DNA from: Betaproteobacteria bacterium
GTDB lineage: Bacteria > Pseudomonadota > Gammaproteobacteria > Burkholderiales > Gallionellaceae
Direction of reading: 5' to 3'
Assembly: GCA_021413765.1 (NCBI GenBank)
Contig: JAIOPT010000107.1
Span: 1 to 51,204 of the forward strand
Length of the DNA: 51,204 nt
Part shown: positions 19,745 to 28,048 of the stretch, in pieces
Numbering within the stretch: position 1 is the stretch's first letter
Layout: the number at the start of each line of letters is the position of its first letter
Program-made: the position numbers and the translations under genes
The notes under the pieces: generated by a model
Told to the model about the DNA's origin: nothing
Databases searched by the model: none
The model's input: only the letters and a program-made list of their open reading frames with translations

Positions 19745-19882
19745 AAATACTGTTCGCTTAACCGTTTGTGGTGAGCTTGTCGAACCACCAGCCGCTCATC
19801 CAGATCCCTTCGACAAGGCCTTAAGTACTGAGCAAAGTCGAAGGGTCTGGGCGAACGGAATTTCTTTAACCAAACAGTATTT
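19745..19882. repeat. 138-bp element with nested inverted repeats between glk and gnd
   Basis: Ten-base arms AAATACTGTT (19745-19754) and AACAGTATTT (19873-19882) bound an element with an inner stem CCCTTCGAC (19806-19814) / GTCGAAGGG (19837-19845), plus GAGCTTGTCGAACCACC. This GTTCGACAAGCTCACCAC-type sequence is, as I recall, a dispersed intergenic palindromic repeat in many proteobacteria. It carries no gene. Its position inside an otherwise tight operon may attenuate or stabilise the mRNA; that is inference. Confidence 0.65.
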
Positions 19883-19934
19883 CGGCATCGGGTCTCGCCC
19901 CCGTTCAATGCGACCCGGCGTAATGTGAAAACGT

Positions 19935-20942
19935 TCAAACACTATTTCCTGCATGATGTGCGGCGAACAAGGCCGGACCATACAGTGCCGCTCGATCATT
20001 CAGGATCACCTTGACCGGCATCGCCGCCAGTAGTGGTCGCCTCCGCCCTTTGTCAAGAAAGGCATCGAGGAAAACCCCCGTCTGCAGCAATGGCAATATT
20101 TTCGGTGCGATGCCACCGCCAACATACAGTCCGCCACGGCTCATCACCTTGAGCGCCAGATTGCTGGCTTCCGCGCCGTACAAACTGACGAACAATTGCA
20201 TCGTTTCCATGCATACCACATCGCTGCCTGCCAGTGCCGCGACGGAAATTGCCGCCGCCTTATCCATGTCGCGCATCTCGTTCGCCAGCCACGTCGGTGT
20301 CGATGCCTGCCGGTAATCAAGCAAGAATGCATACAGATCAAGCAACCCCATGCCGGAAACGACACGCTCCCAACTGACATGCCCCCTGCTTTCCTGATGA
20401 TGGCGTTGCTGCAAATAATTCAGCAGGGCCAATTCCAGCGCATTGCGCGGACTGAACGTGGCGTGCCCACCTTCCGTGGCAAAGGGGCGATGGGATTGTC
20501 CATCCCAATACAAAGCCGCCTCGCCCAAACCCGTCCCAGCAGCGATCACCGCTGCATTACCGAGCGCATCAGGTGACCCCGCTTGCAGCGTCAAGAAATC
20601 AGCATTGACTAGCGCGGGTAAGCCATAAGCCGTTGCCTCCAAATCATTCAGCAGATGGCAGCGCAAAAAACCGAAGCGTTGGCACAGCGCGGCGGCATCG
20701 ATCCGCCAAGGCAAATTAGTCGTTTGCACCACGCCATCCTGAACAGGCCCGGCAATGCCAAAAGCCGCATCTTCAACGATATCACCCGATGACAAAAAAT
20801 CATCCAGCAATGTTTCAAATGCATCATGGTGCTGGCTGGCATAACTATGTTCGCGGAGGATCTCAACGTGGTTACCATTCACCTTGACCAACGCCAAGCG
20901 GGTCTTGGTACCCCCGATATCACCGGCCAGGAACGGTCCCAT
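19935..20942 (-). CDS. glk: Glucokinase
   Basis: Phosphorylates glucose to glucose 6-phosphate. The start chosen, ATG 20940-20942, begins MGPFLAGDIGGTKTRLALVK, the ATP-binding DxGGTxxR motif at the N-terminus; an upstream frame would extend into zwf. The protein is 335 residues with LLNDLEATAYGLPAL (sugar-binding), IAAGTGLGEAAL and EGGHATFSP, all Glk-family. It begins 1 base after the zwf stop, with GAGG within the zwf 3' end as ribosome site. Together with zwf and gnd it gives the entry to the oxidative pentose-phosphate route. Confidence 0.95.
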   Translation of the reverse strand: MGPFLAGDIGGTKTRLALVKVNGNHVEILREHSYASQHHDAFETLLDDFLSSGDIVEDAAFGIAGPVQDGVVQTTNLPWRIDAAALCQRFGFLRCHLLNDLEATAYGLPALVNADFLTLQAGSPDALGNAAVIAAGTGLGEAALYWDGQSHRPFATEGGHATFSPRNALELALLNYLQQRHHQESRGHVSWERVVSGMGLLDLYAFLLDYRQASTPTWLANEMRDMDKAAAISVAALAGSDVVCMETMQLFVSLYGAEASNLALKVMSRGGLYVGGGIAPKILPLLQTGVFLDAFLDKGRRRPLLAAMPVKVILNDRAALYGPALFAAHHAGNSV

Positions 20943-20943
20943 T

Positions 20944-22458
20944 TCAATATGCCTCAAGCTTGCCACCTTCCGGACTCAAGGAGTGGCGCCAGAACTGATC
21001 TTCACGATCGAACAGGCGGTAGGTACCGCGCGGTCCCCAGCTACCGGCGGGATAGGTGTTGATGAAGCTGCGCTCCATCGACCAAACCTTGAGCACCGGA
21101 TCGACCACGCGCCAGGCTGCCTCGACTTCGTCGATACGCAAGAACAGCGAGTGGTCGCCAAGAATGACATCAAGGATCAATCCCTCGTAAGCGTCAAAAT
21201 CTTCCTCACCCTCTTTGCGGTAGGTTGCATCCAGACTGATGGTGCGTGTTTGCAAATCCAGCCCCGGCACCTTGACTTGCAACTCCATCTTCAGGCAGTC
21301 GTTCGGCTGGATACCGAGCATGATCCAGTTCGGTTGCGGCGCACCAGTACGGGCGTGGCGCAGCAGATCCTGCGGCGGTGCCTTGAAGCGAATACAGATC
21401 GCCGAGCTACCTTCCGCCAAACGTTTGCCGGTGCGCAGGTAGAACGGCACACCCGCCCAGCGCCAGTTGTCGATGAACAGTTTCATTGCAGCATAGGTTT
21501 CGGTCGTGCTACCCGGCGCGACATTTGGCTCTTCCAGATAACCAGGCACGGTCTTGCCATTGATCACGCCGCTGGCGTACTGGCCGCGAAAGGCGTGGGC
21601 ATGCACTGCGTTCTGGGTGATGGGGCGGATAGCTTTCAACACTTTTACTTTCTCATCGCGCAAATGTTCTGCTGACATGCTCAACGGCGGCTCAATCGCT
21701 ACCAGCGCCAGCAGCTGCAACAGATGGCTCTGCACCATGTCGCGCAGTGCGCCCGCCCCTTCATAGTAATCGGCGCGCCCTTCTACCCCCAACGTCTCGG
21801 AATGGGTAATCTGCACATGGTCGATGTAATGGTTTTTCCACAGCGGTTCAAGCAGCAGGTTGGCGAAGCGGAACACCATGATGTTCTGCACCGTGCCCTT
21901 GCCGAGGTAGTGATCAATGCGATAGATTTGTGGCTCATTGAGATGGCGATAGAGGCTCGCTTGCAGGGTCTGCGCGGAAAGCAAGTCGTAACCGAATGGT
22001 TTTTCAATCACCACGCGACGCCAGCCGTTATGCTGTTTCAATAGCCCGATGTTACCCAGCTTCTCAACAATGCCGGGATAGTCAGCGGGTCGCACCGCCA
22101 TGTAAAACACCACGTTTGGTGGAAACTTCGGGTCTTTATCCAGCATGGTTTGCAGCCGCGCATAAGCATCGTCATCACTGGGTGGAATGGCGAAATAATG
22201 CAGGCGAGCGCAAAAACGTTGCAGCGCCGCTTCGTCCAGTTTCGCGCCATGCAGCTCACGCAGAATGTCACATACTATTCCCAGCCATTGTTCATGCTCG
22301 TAGTGGGCAATATCGCAACCCAGAATGATCAGATGGTCAGGCAAACGCCGTGCGGTTTCAAGATGAAACAACGCTGGAATCAGCTTGCGCCGGCTTAAAT
22401 TACCGCCGGCACCGAAGAAGGTCAGCGTGCAGGGTTCCAGGGTCTTCATATGGTCCAT
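20944..22458 (-). CDS. zwf: Glucose-6-phosphate 1-dehydrogenase
   Basis: Oxidises glucose 6-phosphate to 6-phosphogluconolactone, producing NADPH. The 504-residue protein has the nucleotide motif FGAGGNLSRRKLIPALF (family form GASGDL-xxRKL), the catalytic signature RIDHYLGKGTVQN and EKPFGYD. An alternative start at ATG 22449 (MKTLEPC) has better spacing to GGAAGG. The gene lies about 108 bases downstream of the DUF3047 gene and is followed tightly by glk. No pgl (6-phosphogluconolactonase) is in the run, so that step must be encoded elsewhere or be spontaneous. Confidence 0.96.
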   Translation of the reverse strand: MDHMKTLEPCTLTFFGAGGNLSRRKLIPALFHLETARRLPDHLIILGCDIAHYEHEQWLGIVCDILRELHGAKLDEAALQRFCARLHYFAIPPSDDDAYARLQTMLDKDPKFPPNVVFYMAVRPADYPGIVEKLGNIGLLKQHNGWRRVVIEKPFGYDLLSAQTLQASLYRHLNEPQIYRIDHYLGKGTVQNIMVFRFANLLLEPLWKNHYIDHVQITHSETLGVEGRADYYEGAGALRDMVQSHLLQLLALVAIEPPLSMSAEHLRDEKVKVLKAIRPITQNAVHAHAFRGQYASGVINGKTVPGYLEEPNVAPGSTTETYAAMKLFIDNWRWAGVPFYLRTGKRLAEGSSAICIRFKAPPQDLLRHARTGAPQPNWIMLGIQPNDCLKMELQVKVPGLDLQTRTISLDATYRKEGEEDFDAYEGLILDVILGDHSLFLRIDEVEAAWRVVDPVLKVWSMERSFINTYPAGSWGPRGTYRLFDREDQFWRHSLSPEGGKLEAY

Positions 22459-22566
22459 CCTTCCATTTGATATGACTTATACATTTTTTCCAGCAGATTA
22501 TTCACGTTATTTCGCCTGGCAAGTATTGTGTTAGATCTGACTATTGTTGGTCACAATCTTTATGGG

Positions 22567-23325
22567 TCAGGGCTTGCCTCCCACGCCCGCTGCAAAACAC
22601 GCTGCACCTTTTTCAATAAACTGAAAATCAGCGAAACCGGCATGAGCGCGCTCTCCTGTGTTGTCAGTGTCGGATGCGACGGATAGCTGGACCAAATGCG
22701 CCTGCTCTGATCCAAATTCAGCAATCATATCTTTCTGCACATCATGCCGTGCGACGACCCATTTTCCCGCATTTGTAGCGCCGGATTCGGCCACAATCAT
22801 GTGAATGCGGTCAGTATAGGCATTTAGCTTGCGTGTACCAACCGGATAACGATTGTCCCACACATAATTAATCGCGGCATCGGGCACCGCATCGCCATAG
22901 ATGCTGCGTGCCAGCTTGAGCTTGACGCGCGTCGTAAAATTCAGCGCAGATGCAGGCATGGCAAACGAAACATACACGCGTGCGGCATAATCATCCCCTT
23001 TCTTGGTGTCCATGTCGGCCGTGACCAGCGGAGCGTCCACGCGCCAGCGCCAGCACAGCACCGGCGTGCGATTCAAATCGATCTCGATTGGTCTGGCCAG
23101 CAGCGACATACTGCGCTCGGCGGTAGCTTCGATGGCCAACACATCGTCCCAACGGGTAACGCGATAAAGGGTGGGCGATACTTTTTTATTGAGTTGTATC
23201 AATTGCCATGGAGACGGGACGACCACGGACTCCTTGGTGAAATGATCGAGCCTGACTTCATCCCCCGCTTGAACAAGCAAAGAAAAACTCGCTCCTATCA
23301 GCAACACTAAATTTCGTACATTCAT
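22567..23325 (-). CDS. DUF3047 secreted protein
   Basis: 252 residues with an N-terminal signal peptide (about 1-20, cut after VQA). The mature part matches the DUF3047 family as I know it: IDLNRTPVLCWRWRVDAPL, TKKGDDYAARVYVSFA and YVWDNRYPVGTRKLNAYTDR. Its biochemical function is unknown; the fold is expected to be a jelly-roll-like carbohydrate-associated domain, which is inference. It overlaps the upstream glycosyltransferase gene by 4 bases (ATGA) and so belongs to the arsS operon, making it a candidate periplasmic partner of the arsenosugar pathway. Confidence 0.85.
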   Translation of the reverse strand: MNVRNLVLLIGASFSLLVQAGDEVRLDHFTKESVVVPSPWQLIQLNKKVSPTLYRVTRWDDVLAIEATAERSMSLLARPIEIDLNRTPVLCWRWRVDAPLVTADMDTKKGDDYAARVYVSFAMPASALNFTTRVKLKLARSIYGDAVPDAAINYVWDNRYPVGTRKLNAYTDRIHMIVAESGATNAGKWVVARHDVQKDMIAEFGSEQAHLVQLSVASDTDNTGERAHAGFADFQFIEKGAACFAAGVGGKP

Positions 23326-23936
23326 GCAACCACCATTTTCGGTGACAAGTATTTCAAATCCTGCGGCGCATCCACATCATGCAACAATTGCCCGACATGA
23401 AGCGACCAGGCAAGCTGCCCGATGCGCGCGATGGTCGTGCTGGCAACCGCATCGGTGCTCCACGGCATGTCGCTGAACAGAACTGCACTGTAGCGCTTAA
23501 GTCCCAGTAGCGCATAGCCGCCATCGGCGGCGCAATGGATAACCGCATCGTGTTCGTGCAATGACTGAGCAGCCTCACGCAGCAAAGTGGCGGACATTTC
23601 TACGCAGTCAGTACCAATCAATATAGCTGACCTTCCATTTTCTATGGCGCGATCTGATGCACGCGCCAGTCGCGCACCGAGATCACCCTCGCCTTGATCG
23701 GTAATCTCAGTTCCAAGCGGAAATGTTATTCCTTGCCAAGCGATATCGTCAATCTTGGGCGTAATGCATAACTCGACAGTGCCGATATCAGCGGACAGAG
23801 CTTCATGCAAAGTATTGAACAGCATCTGCTGCGCTAGGTCGGCCGCACCCTCTGCCCCCAGTGCGGGGATCAGGCGCGTCTTGGCGAAACCGGGCTGCGG
23901 GGCTTTGGCAAATATGATGATACGGGTGGGTGTCAT
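23322..23936 (-). CDS. TIGR04282-type glycosyltransferase, arsenosugar-associated (DUF2064)
   Basis: 204 residues, CofC/MobA-like nucleotidyl/glycosyltransferase fold. The N-terminal signature RIIIFAKAPQPGFAKTRLIP and the motifs LIGTDCVEMSATLL and HCAADGGYALLGL are those of the TIGR04282/DUF2064 family, which typically sits next to arsS. The substrate is not proven; a sugar-transfer step onto the arsenoriboside is the usual proposal. It overlaps both neighbours by 4 bases, so expression is coupled. Confidence 0.9.
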   Translation of the reverse strand: MTPTRIIIFAKAPQPGFAKTRLIPALGAEGAADLAQQMLFNTLHEALSADIGTVELCITPKIDDIAWQGITFPLGTEITDQGEGDLGARLARASDRAIENGRSAILIGTDCVEMSATLLREAAQSLHEHDAVIHCAADGGYALLGLKRYSAVLFSDMPWSTDAVASTTIARIGQLAWSLHVGQLLHDVDAPQDLKYLSPKMVVA

Positions 23937-24607
23937 CGGTACAACCTCGCCAACTCAACCGCATCCGTGCCGCGCCAATACGCCCAGCGCAAACGCCACA
24001 TCAGCAGGATGGTGCGCCACACTCCGCGCGTCTCCCAACGCCGGCCGGATGTTGTCACGCAATGCGCGATGCAGGCGGGACGCGAAAACGCCAGCAACCG
24101 TTTGCTCAGTTCCACATCCTCCATTAGCGGTTGGTCAGGGAATCCTCGCAGGCTCTCGAATATGGCACGCCGTACGAATATTGCCTGATCGCCGGTGGCA
24201 ATTCCAGACAGGCGTGAGCGCCAGTTCATTAAACGACTGACCATGCCCAATATGAAGTGTCGGCCAGTAATGCACACATCGAAACGTCCCCAGCAAGGCT
24301 CTTTATGCGCCAAGGCTTGCTCGATGTGGCGAGCTGCGCCCTGAGGTAGGCGCGTGTCGGCATGTAGAAACAACAGCACATCTCCGCTAGCCTGTGATGC
24401 ACCGGCATTCATTTGATATGCCCTGCCGCGAGCAGTGCGCAACACAGTGAAACCAGCCACCTCGCACAACATTGCTGATGCATCCGCACTACCGCCGTCG
24501 ACAAATATGATCTCGCAACCGGCTCGCTGGTATGGCAGCAAGTGCGCGAACAATTCCGGTAATTGCTCCGCTTCATTGAGCATCGGCACGATGATGGACA
24601 GACGCAT
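23933..24607 (-). CDS. TIGR04283-type family 2 glycosyltransferase, arsenosugar-associated
   Basis: 224 residues, GT-A fold: MRLSIIVPMLNEAEQLPELF, the nucleotide-sugar motif EIIFVDGGSADAS, and the DxD-like LLFLHADTRLP, followed by the family stretch GRFDVCITGRHFILGMVSRL and GDQAIFVRR. The family TIGR04283 is named for its co-occurrence with arsenosugar genes. It may be peripherally membrane-bound through the C-terminal hydrophobic helices. It starts 3 bases after the flavoprotein fusion gene and overlaps the TIGR04282 gene by 4 bases. Confidence 0.9.
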   Translation of the reverse strand: MRLSIIVPMLNEAEQLPELFAHLLPYQRAGCEIIFVDGGSADASAMLCEVAGFTVLRTARGRAYQMNAGASQASGDVLLFLHADTRLPQGAARHIEQALAHKEPCWGRFDVCITGRHFILGMVSRLMNWRSRLSGIATGDQAIFVRRAIFESLRGFPDQPLMEDVELSKRLLAFSRPACIAHCVTTSGRRWETRGVWRTILLMWRLRWAYWRGTDAVELARLYR

Positions 24608-24610
24608 TGT

Positions 24611-26761
24611 TCAGCCTCGCTTCCAGGCGTGATAACGCTTCATCCACGCCAGCACTTTTTGCGGCGCATGGGCGCGTTTCCATTCCCCAGCCGCGTATTT
24701 GTTCGCTTCAGCCAGAGTCGGATATATGTGGATAGTGCTGAGTATCTTGTTCAGCCCCAGCCCGTGTTTCATCGCTAATACGAACTCGGTCAGCAAGTCT
24801 CCAGCGTGCTCGCCAACGATGGTGACACCAAGGATCTTGTCCTTGCCGGGCACGGTCAGCACCTTGACGAAGCCATACGCTGTGCCATCGGCGATGGCTC
24901 GATCGAGATCGTCTATGCCATATTTCACGACTTCATAAGCTATGCCTTGCTCGCGAGCTTCCTGTTCGTTGAGCCCGACTCGCGCGACTTCCGGATCAAT
25001 GAAAGTTGACCACGGCACCACCGAGTAATCCGCCTTGAATTTCCAGAAATCGCCAAACAGCGCGTTCACCGTTGCATACCATCCTTGGTGGGAAGCGATA
25101 TGGGTAAACTGGTAAGGCCCGGCCACATCGCCCACCGCAAAAATGTTGGGAAAAATGGTTTCAAGATAGTCGTTGGTGACAACGGTGCGCTGGGTTTCAA
25201 TCCCCAGTTCTTCAAGGCCGTAGCCTGTCAGCCGCGCCACACGGCCTACCGCACACAACAGCGCGTCGAATTCGATACGGCGCGATTTGCCATCCTGTTC
25301 AACCACGATATATTTGTGTCCGTCTGCCTGCTCGCAGCGCAAGGCCTTATGGTCGGTCAGCACATCCACCCCATCTGCGGTGAGCGACGCGCGTGCCAGC
25401 TCGGAGACTTCGCTATCTTCACGAACCATGATGCGCGCCCCCTTCTCGATCTGGGTGACGTGCGAGCCCAACCGAGCGAAACTCTGCGCCAGTTCACAAC
25501 CAATCGGGCCGCCGCCCAGTACCACCAGGCGCGCAGGCGCCGAGTCCAGCTTGGCGAATGTTTCCCACAGCGTGTCGCTGGTAACATAGCCCACCTCCTC
25601 CAAACCGGGCAGCGGCGGCACGAAAGGCTGTGCACCGGTGGCAATGATAATGCTGCGCGTGGTGAGCACTTGAGTCGTGCCATCGTTCAATTTTATTTCC
25701 ACCGTCCACGGGTCGGTGATGCGCGCATAGCCTTGCAGCACTTCCACGCCAAGGCCGGTATAGCGTTCAATGCTGTCGTGCGGCGCCACGGTGCGGATCA
25801 CTTCGTGCACGCGCGCCATCACTTTTTGAAAGCTGAATTTCGCTTCGTTCGCCTCCAGCCCATAATGATCGGCGTGACGAATCTGATGCGCCATCTTGGC
25901 ACTTTTGATCAATGCCTTGCTCGGCACGCAACCGTAGTTGAGGCAATCACCCCCCATCTTGTTCGCCTCGATCAGCGTTACCTTGGCCTTGACCGTCGAC
26001 GCGATGTAGGCAGAAACCAGCCCACCCGCTCCGCCGCCGATCACGATCAGATTGCGGTCGAATCGTGCAGGAGGATTCCATTTGGCATAAACACGACGGC
26101 GTTGCAGCCAGGTCGTGATTTTTTTGGCGACCATCGGAAAAATTCCCAGCAGTACGAACGAAAACAATATTCCCGGCGACAGGATGCCGGACAGACTTTG
26201 CAATTGCGCGAGTTGTGTCCCCGCATTCACGAACACCAACGTGCCCGCCAGCATCCCCACCTGGCTGACCCAATAGAATGTGCGGGTGCGCATCGGCGTA
26301 AGCCCCATCAGCAGGTTGACGAGAAAAAACGGAAACACAGGAATCAAGCGCAGGGTAAATAAGTACAGCGCTCCATCTTTGGCTATTCCGTTGTTAATCG
26401 CTTTCAACTTGTCGCCGAAGCGTTGCTGCACGGTGTCGTGCAACACAAAGCGCGAGGTGAGGAAAGCCAGTGTCGCGCCGATGCTGGAAGCGAATGACAC
26501 CAACAGCGTACCCATCACCAAACCAAACAACGCACCCATGGCCAGGGTCATGACCAACGCGCCCGGCAAGGAAAGCGCAGCGGCGATTACATATAAAGCA
26601 AAACCAACTGCCGCGACCAACCAGGGCGACTGCGCCTTGAGCGCAGAAAAATCATGCTGACTCTGCTTGAGCGATTCCAGCGTCAAAAAGCGCCCCAGAT
26701 CGAAGACAAAGAAGCTGACGACCAGCACAAGAATCAACAGACCAAGAAGCGCGCGTTTCAT
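24611..26761 (-). CDS. TVP38/DedA-domain fused to a mercuric-reductase-like disulfide oxidoreductase
   Basis: 716 residues from the ATG at 26759-26761, which overlaps the arsS stop by 4 bases; an upstream frame extends only into arsS. Residues 1-220 form a TVP38/TMEM64 (DedA-like) membrane domain with about five helices and the motif LRLIPVFPFFLVNLLMG. Residues 236-716 are a class I flavoprotein disulfide oxidoreductase: FAD motif VIGGGAGGLVSA, redox-active pair Cys273/Cys278 (GGDCLNYGCVPSK), NAD(P) motif VVLGGGPIGCELAQSF and the dimerisation domain HIYPTLAEANKYA. It lacks an N-terminal HMA domain, so Hg reduction is not implied. In this operon a role in reducing or moving organoarsenicals is an inference. 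Confidence 0.9.
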   Translation of the reverse strand: MKRALLGLLILVLVVSFFVFDLGRFLTLESLKQSQHDFSALKAQSPWLVAAVGFALYVIAAALSLPGALVMTLAMGALFGLVMGTLLVSFASSIGATLAFLTSRFVLHDTVQQRFGDKLKAINNGIAKDGALYLFTLRLIPVFPFFLVNLLMGLTPMRTRTFYWVSQVGMLAGTLVFVNAGTQLAQLQSLSGILSPGILFSFVLLGIFPMVAKKITTWLQRRRVYAKWNPPARFDRNLIVIGGGAGGLVSAYIASTVKAKVTLIEANKMGGDCLNYGCVPSKALIKSAKMAHQIRHADHYGLEANEAKFSFQKVMARVHEVIRTVAPHDSIERYTGLGVEVLQGYARITDPWTVEIKLNDGTTQVLTTRSIIIATGAQPFVPPLPGLEEVGYVTSDTLWETFAKLDSAPARLVVLGGGPIGCELAQSFARLGSHVTQIEKGARIMVREDSEVSELARASLTADGVDVLTDHKALRCEQADGHKYIVVEQDGKSRRIEFDALLCAVGRVARLTGYGLEELGIETQRTVVTNDYLETIFPNIFAVGDVAGPYQFTHIASHQGWYATVNALFGDFWKFKADYSVVPWSTFIDPEVARVGLNEQEAREQGIAYEVVKYGIDDLDRAIADGTAYGFVKVLTVPGKDKILGVTIVGEHAGDLLTEFVLAMKHGLGLNKILSTIHIYPTLAEANKYAAGEWKRAHAPQKVLAWMKRYHAWKRG

Positions 26762-27735
26762 GCTGCGACGTTTTCCTCTTCTTTCAATGCGCCGCCGCAA
26801 CTGCTGCCCTGCCCGGCGGTGCAGCCGTAGCAGTGGCCGGCAACACGGATCGGATGATCATGCAAATCTTGCAGCAGCAGATCACGCAGATGCGGGCGAC
26901 CCTGACCGGAGATAGCCAGTTCCAACTGCTGGTTGAAATCGCAGTCGTAAAGAAATCCCTGCCAATCTACGCTAACCAGATTGCGGCACATCACCGTATC
27001 AAGATTGGCAGCGGCAAAGTTTTCTTTCAGTAAGCGCAAGTAATCGTTGAACTGGCCTTTGGAGACCAACGTTGAACCGAAACGCTGGATCGGCATATTG
27101 GTGATGGCGAACAGCTGGTTGAACACGATGCCAAAATGCTCGAACAACTCGCGCTGATAATCTGCTTGCAACGCAGCTTGATCTGGCGGCAGCGAAGCGC
27201 CCTGCGGATTGAACACCAGGTTCAGCGTCAGGCCGCTGCCAGGCTGCCCGTAACCCAGCACATTGAGTTTTTGCAGTGCGGCGATACTCTTGTCGAACGT
27301 GCCTTTGCCGCGTTGCTTGTCCACATTGTCCAGCGAGTAACAGGGTAGCGACGCGACAATCTCGACCTGCTGCGCGGCGAGAAATTCTGCGAGATCTTCC
27401 TGTCCCGGCTCGAACAAAATTGTGAGGTTGCAACGGTCAATCACCTTGCGCCCTTGCGCGCGAGCGGCGCGAACCAGATCACGAAAACCTTCATGCAATT
27501 CCGGTGCGCCGCCAGTCAGATCGAGCGTGTGCAAGTCGCGTTCCGCCAAAACCTGCGGAATCAGCGCCAGCGTTTCACTATCCATCATCTCGGTACGATT
27601 CGGTCCGGCATTCACATGGCAATGCACGCAAGTCTGGTTGCACTTGTAACCCAGATTAACCTGCAAAATCTCCAGCGTACGACGACGCAAGGCGGGGAAT
27701 TCAGTAGCTTGTAGCAAAGACAGAGTGGCGTGCAT
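26758..27735 (-). CDS. arsS: Arsenosugar biosynthesis radical SAM protein ArsS
   Basis: ArsS adds the 5'-deoxyadenosyl group of SAM to dimethylated arsenic, the committed step to arsenoribosides. The 325-residue protein has the radical-SAM cluster motif Cys32-x3-Cys36-x2-Cys39 (CNQTCVHC), TGGAPELHEGFRDLVR, and the cysteine-rich C-terminus (MCRNLVSVDWQGFLYDCDFN, GHCYGCTAGQGSSCGG) characteristic of this family. Homologues sometimes carry selenocysteine in the C-terminal region; here all these positions are cysteine codons with no in-frame TGA. It is the first gene of the arsenosugar operon, with a 313-base upstream region holding two inverted repeats. Confidence 0.95.
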   Translation of the reverse strand: MHATLSLLQATEFPALRRRTLEILQVNLGYKCNQTCVHCHVNAGPNRTEMMDSETLALIPQVLAERDLHTLDLTGGAPELHEGFRDLVRAARAQGRKVIDRCNLTILFEPGQEDLAEFLAAQQVEIVASLPCYSLDNVDKQRGKGTFDKSIAALQKLNVLGYGQPGSGLTLNLVFNPQGASLPPDQAALQADYQRELFEHFGIVFNQLFAITNMPIQRFGSTLVSKGQFNDYLRLLKENFAAANLDTVMCRNLVSVDWQGFLYDCDFNQQLELAISGQGRPHLRDLLLQDLHDHPIRVAGHCYGCTAGQGSSCGGALKEEENVAA

Positions 27736-28048
27736 GACTTGCTCCTGTGAAATATTTTATCCATCACAACTGTATCAGACCTACAGTGCAATACGTTCCT
27801 GAGTGGTAGTCGTTTCAGGAACCTGATTACTTACAAAGTAAAACTTTGCAGCAATGGTCAGCACCATTGTGTAAGGAACTACAGGATAAGTGCAACTATG
27901 GACATGTGTACCGGAAGCACGAAGACCGATTAGTCATTAATCATTAATAAACTGGGCGCGTTCACAACGTTAGATCGGTAGGTGGTGTTTCTTAAGAGGC
28001 ACTTAATTGAACCCCGTCGTGTTTGACTCTGAGGTTCTCATTCCGCAC
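27736..28048 (-). promoter_or_regulatory. Upstream region of arsS with two inverted repeats
   Basis: No gene is seen in these 313 bases. Two perfect inverted repeats stand out: GTTCCTGA / TCAGGAAC (27795-27802 and 27815-27822, 12-base loop) and CAATGGT / ACCATTG (27852-27858 and 27863-27869, 4-base loop). They lie 60-135 bases upstream of the arsS start and are candidate regulator sites or leader hairpins. I did not identify an ArsR-type site or a confident -10/-35 pair. Confidence 0.4.

Noticed and set aside
20884-21675. 263-codon plus-strand frame opposite zwf
   Set aside because: Antisense to zwf; no motif or ribosome site.
25085-26362. Long plus-strand frame (425 codons) opposite the flavoprotein fusion
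   Set aside because: It is antisense to a gene with strong family motifs; the composition is what the reverse strand of a GC-biased gene gives, with no domain of its own.
27970-28048. Possible attC site after the helicase gene
   Set aside because: GTTAGAT fits a core, but no matching second core or hairpin could be paired with it.
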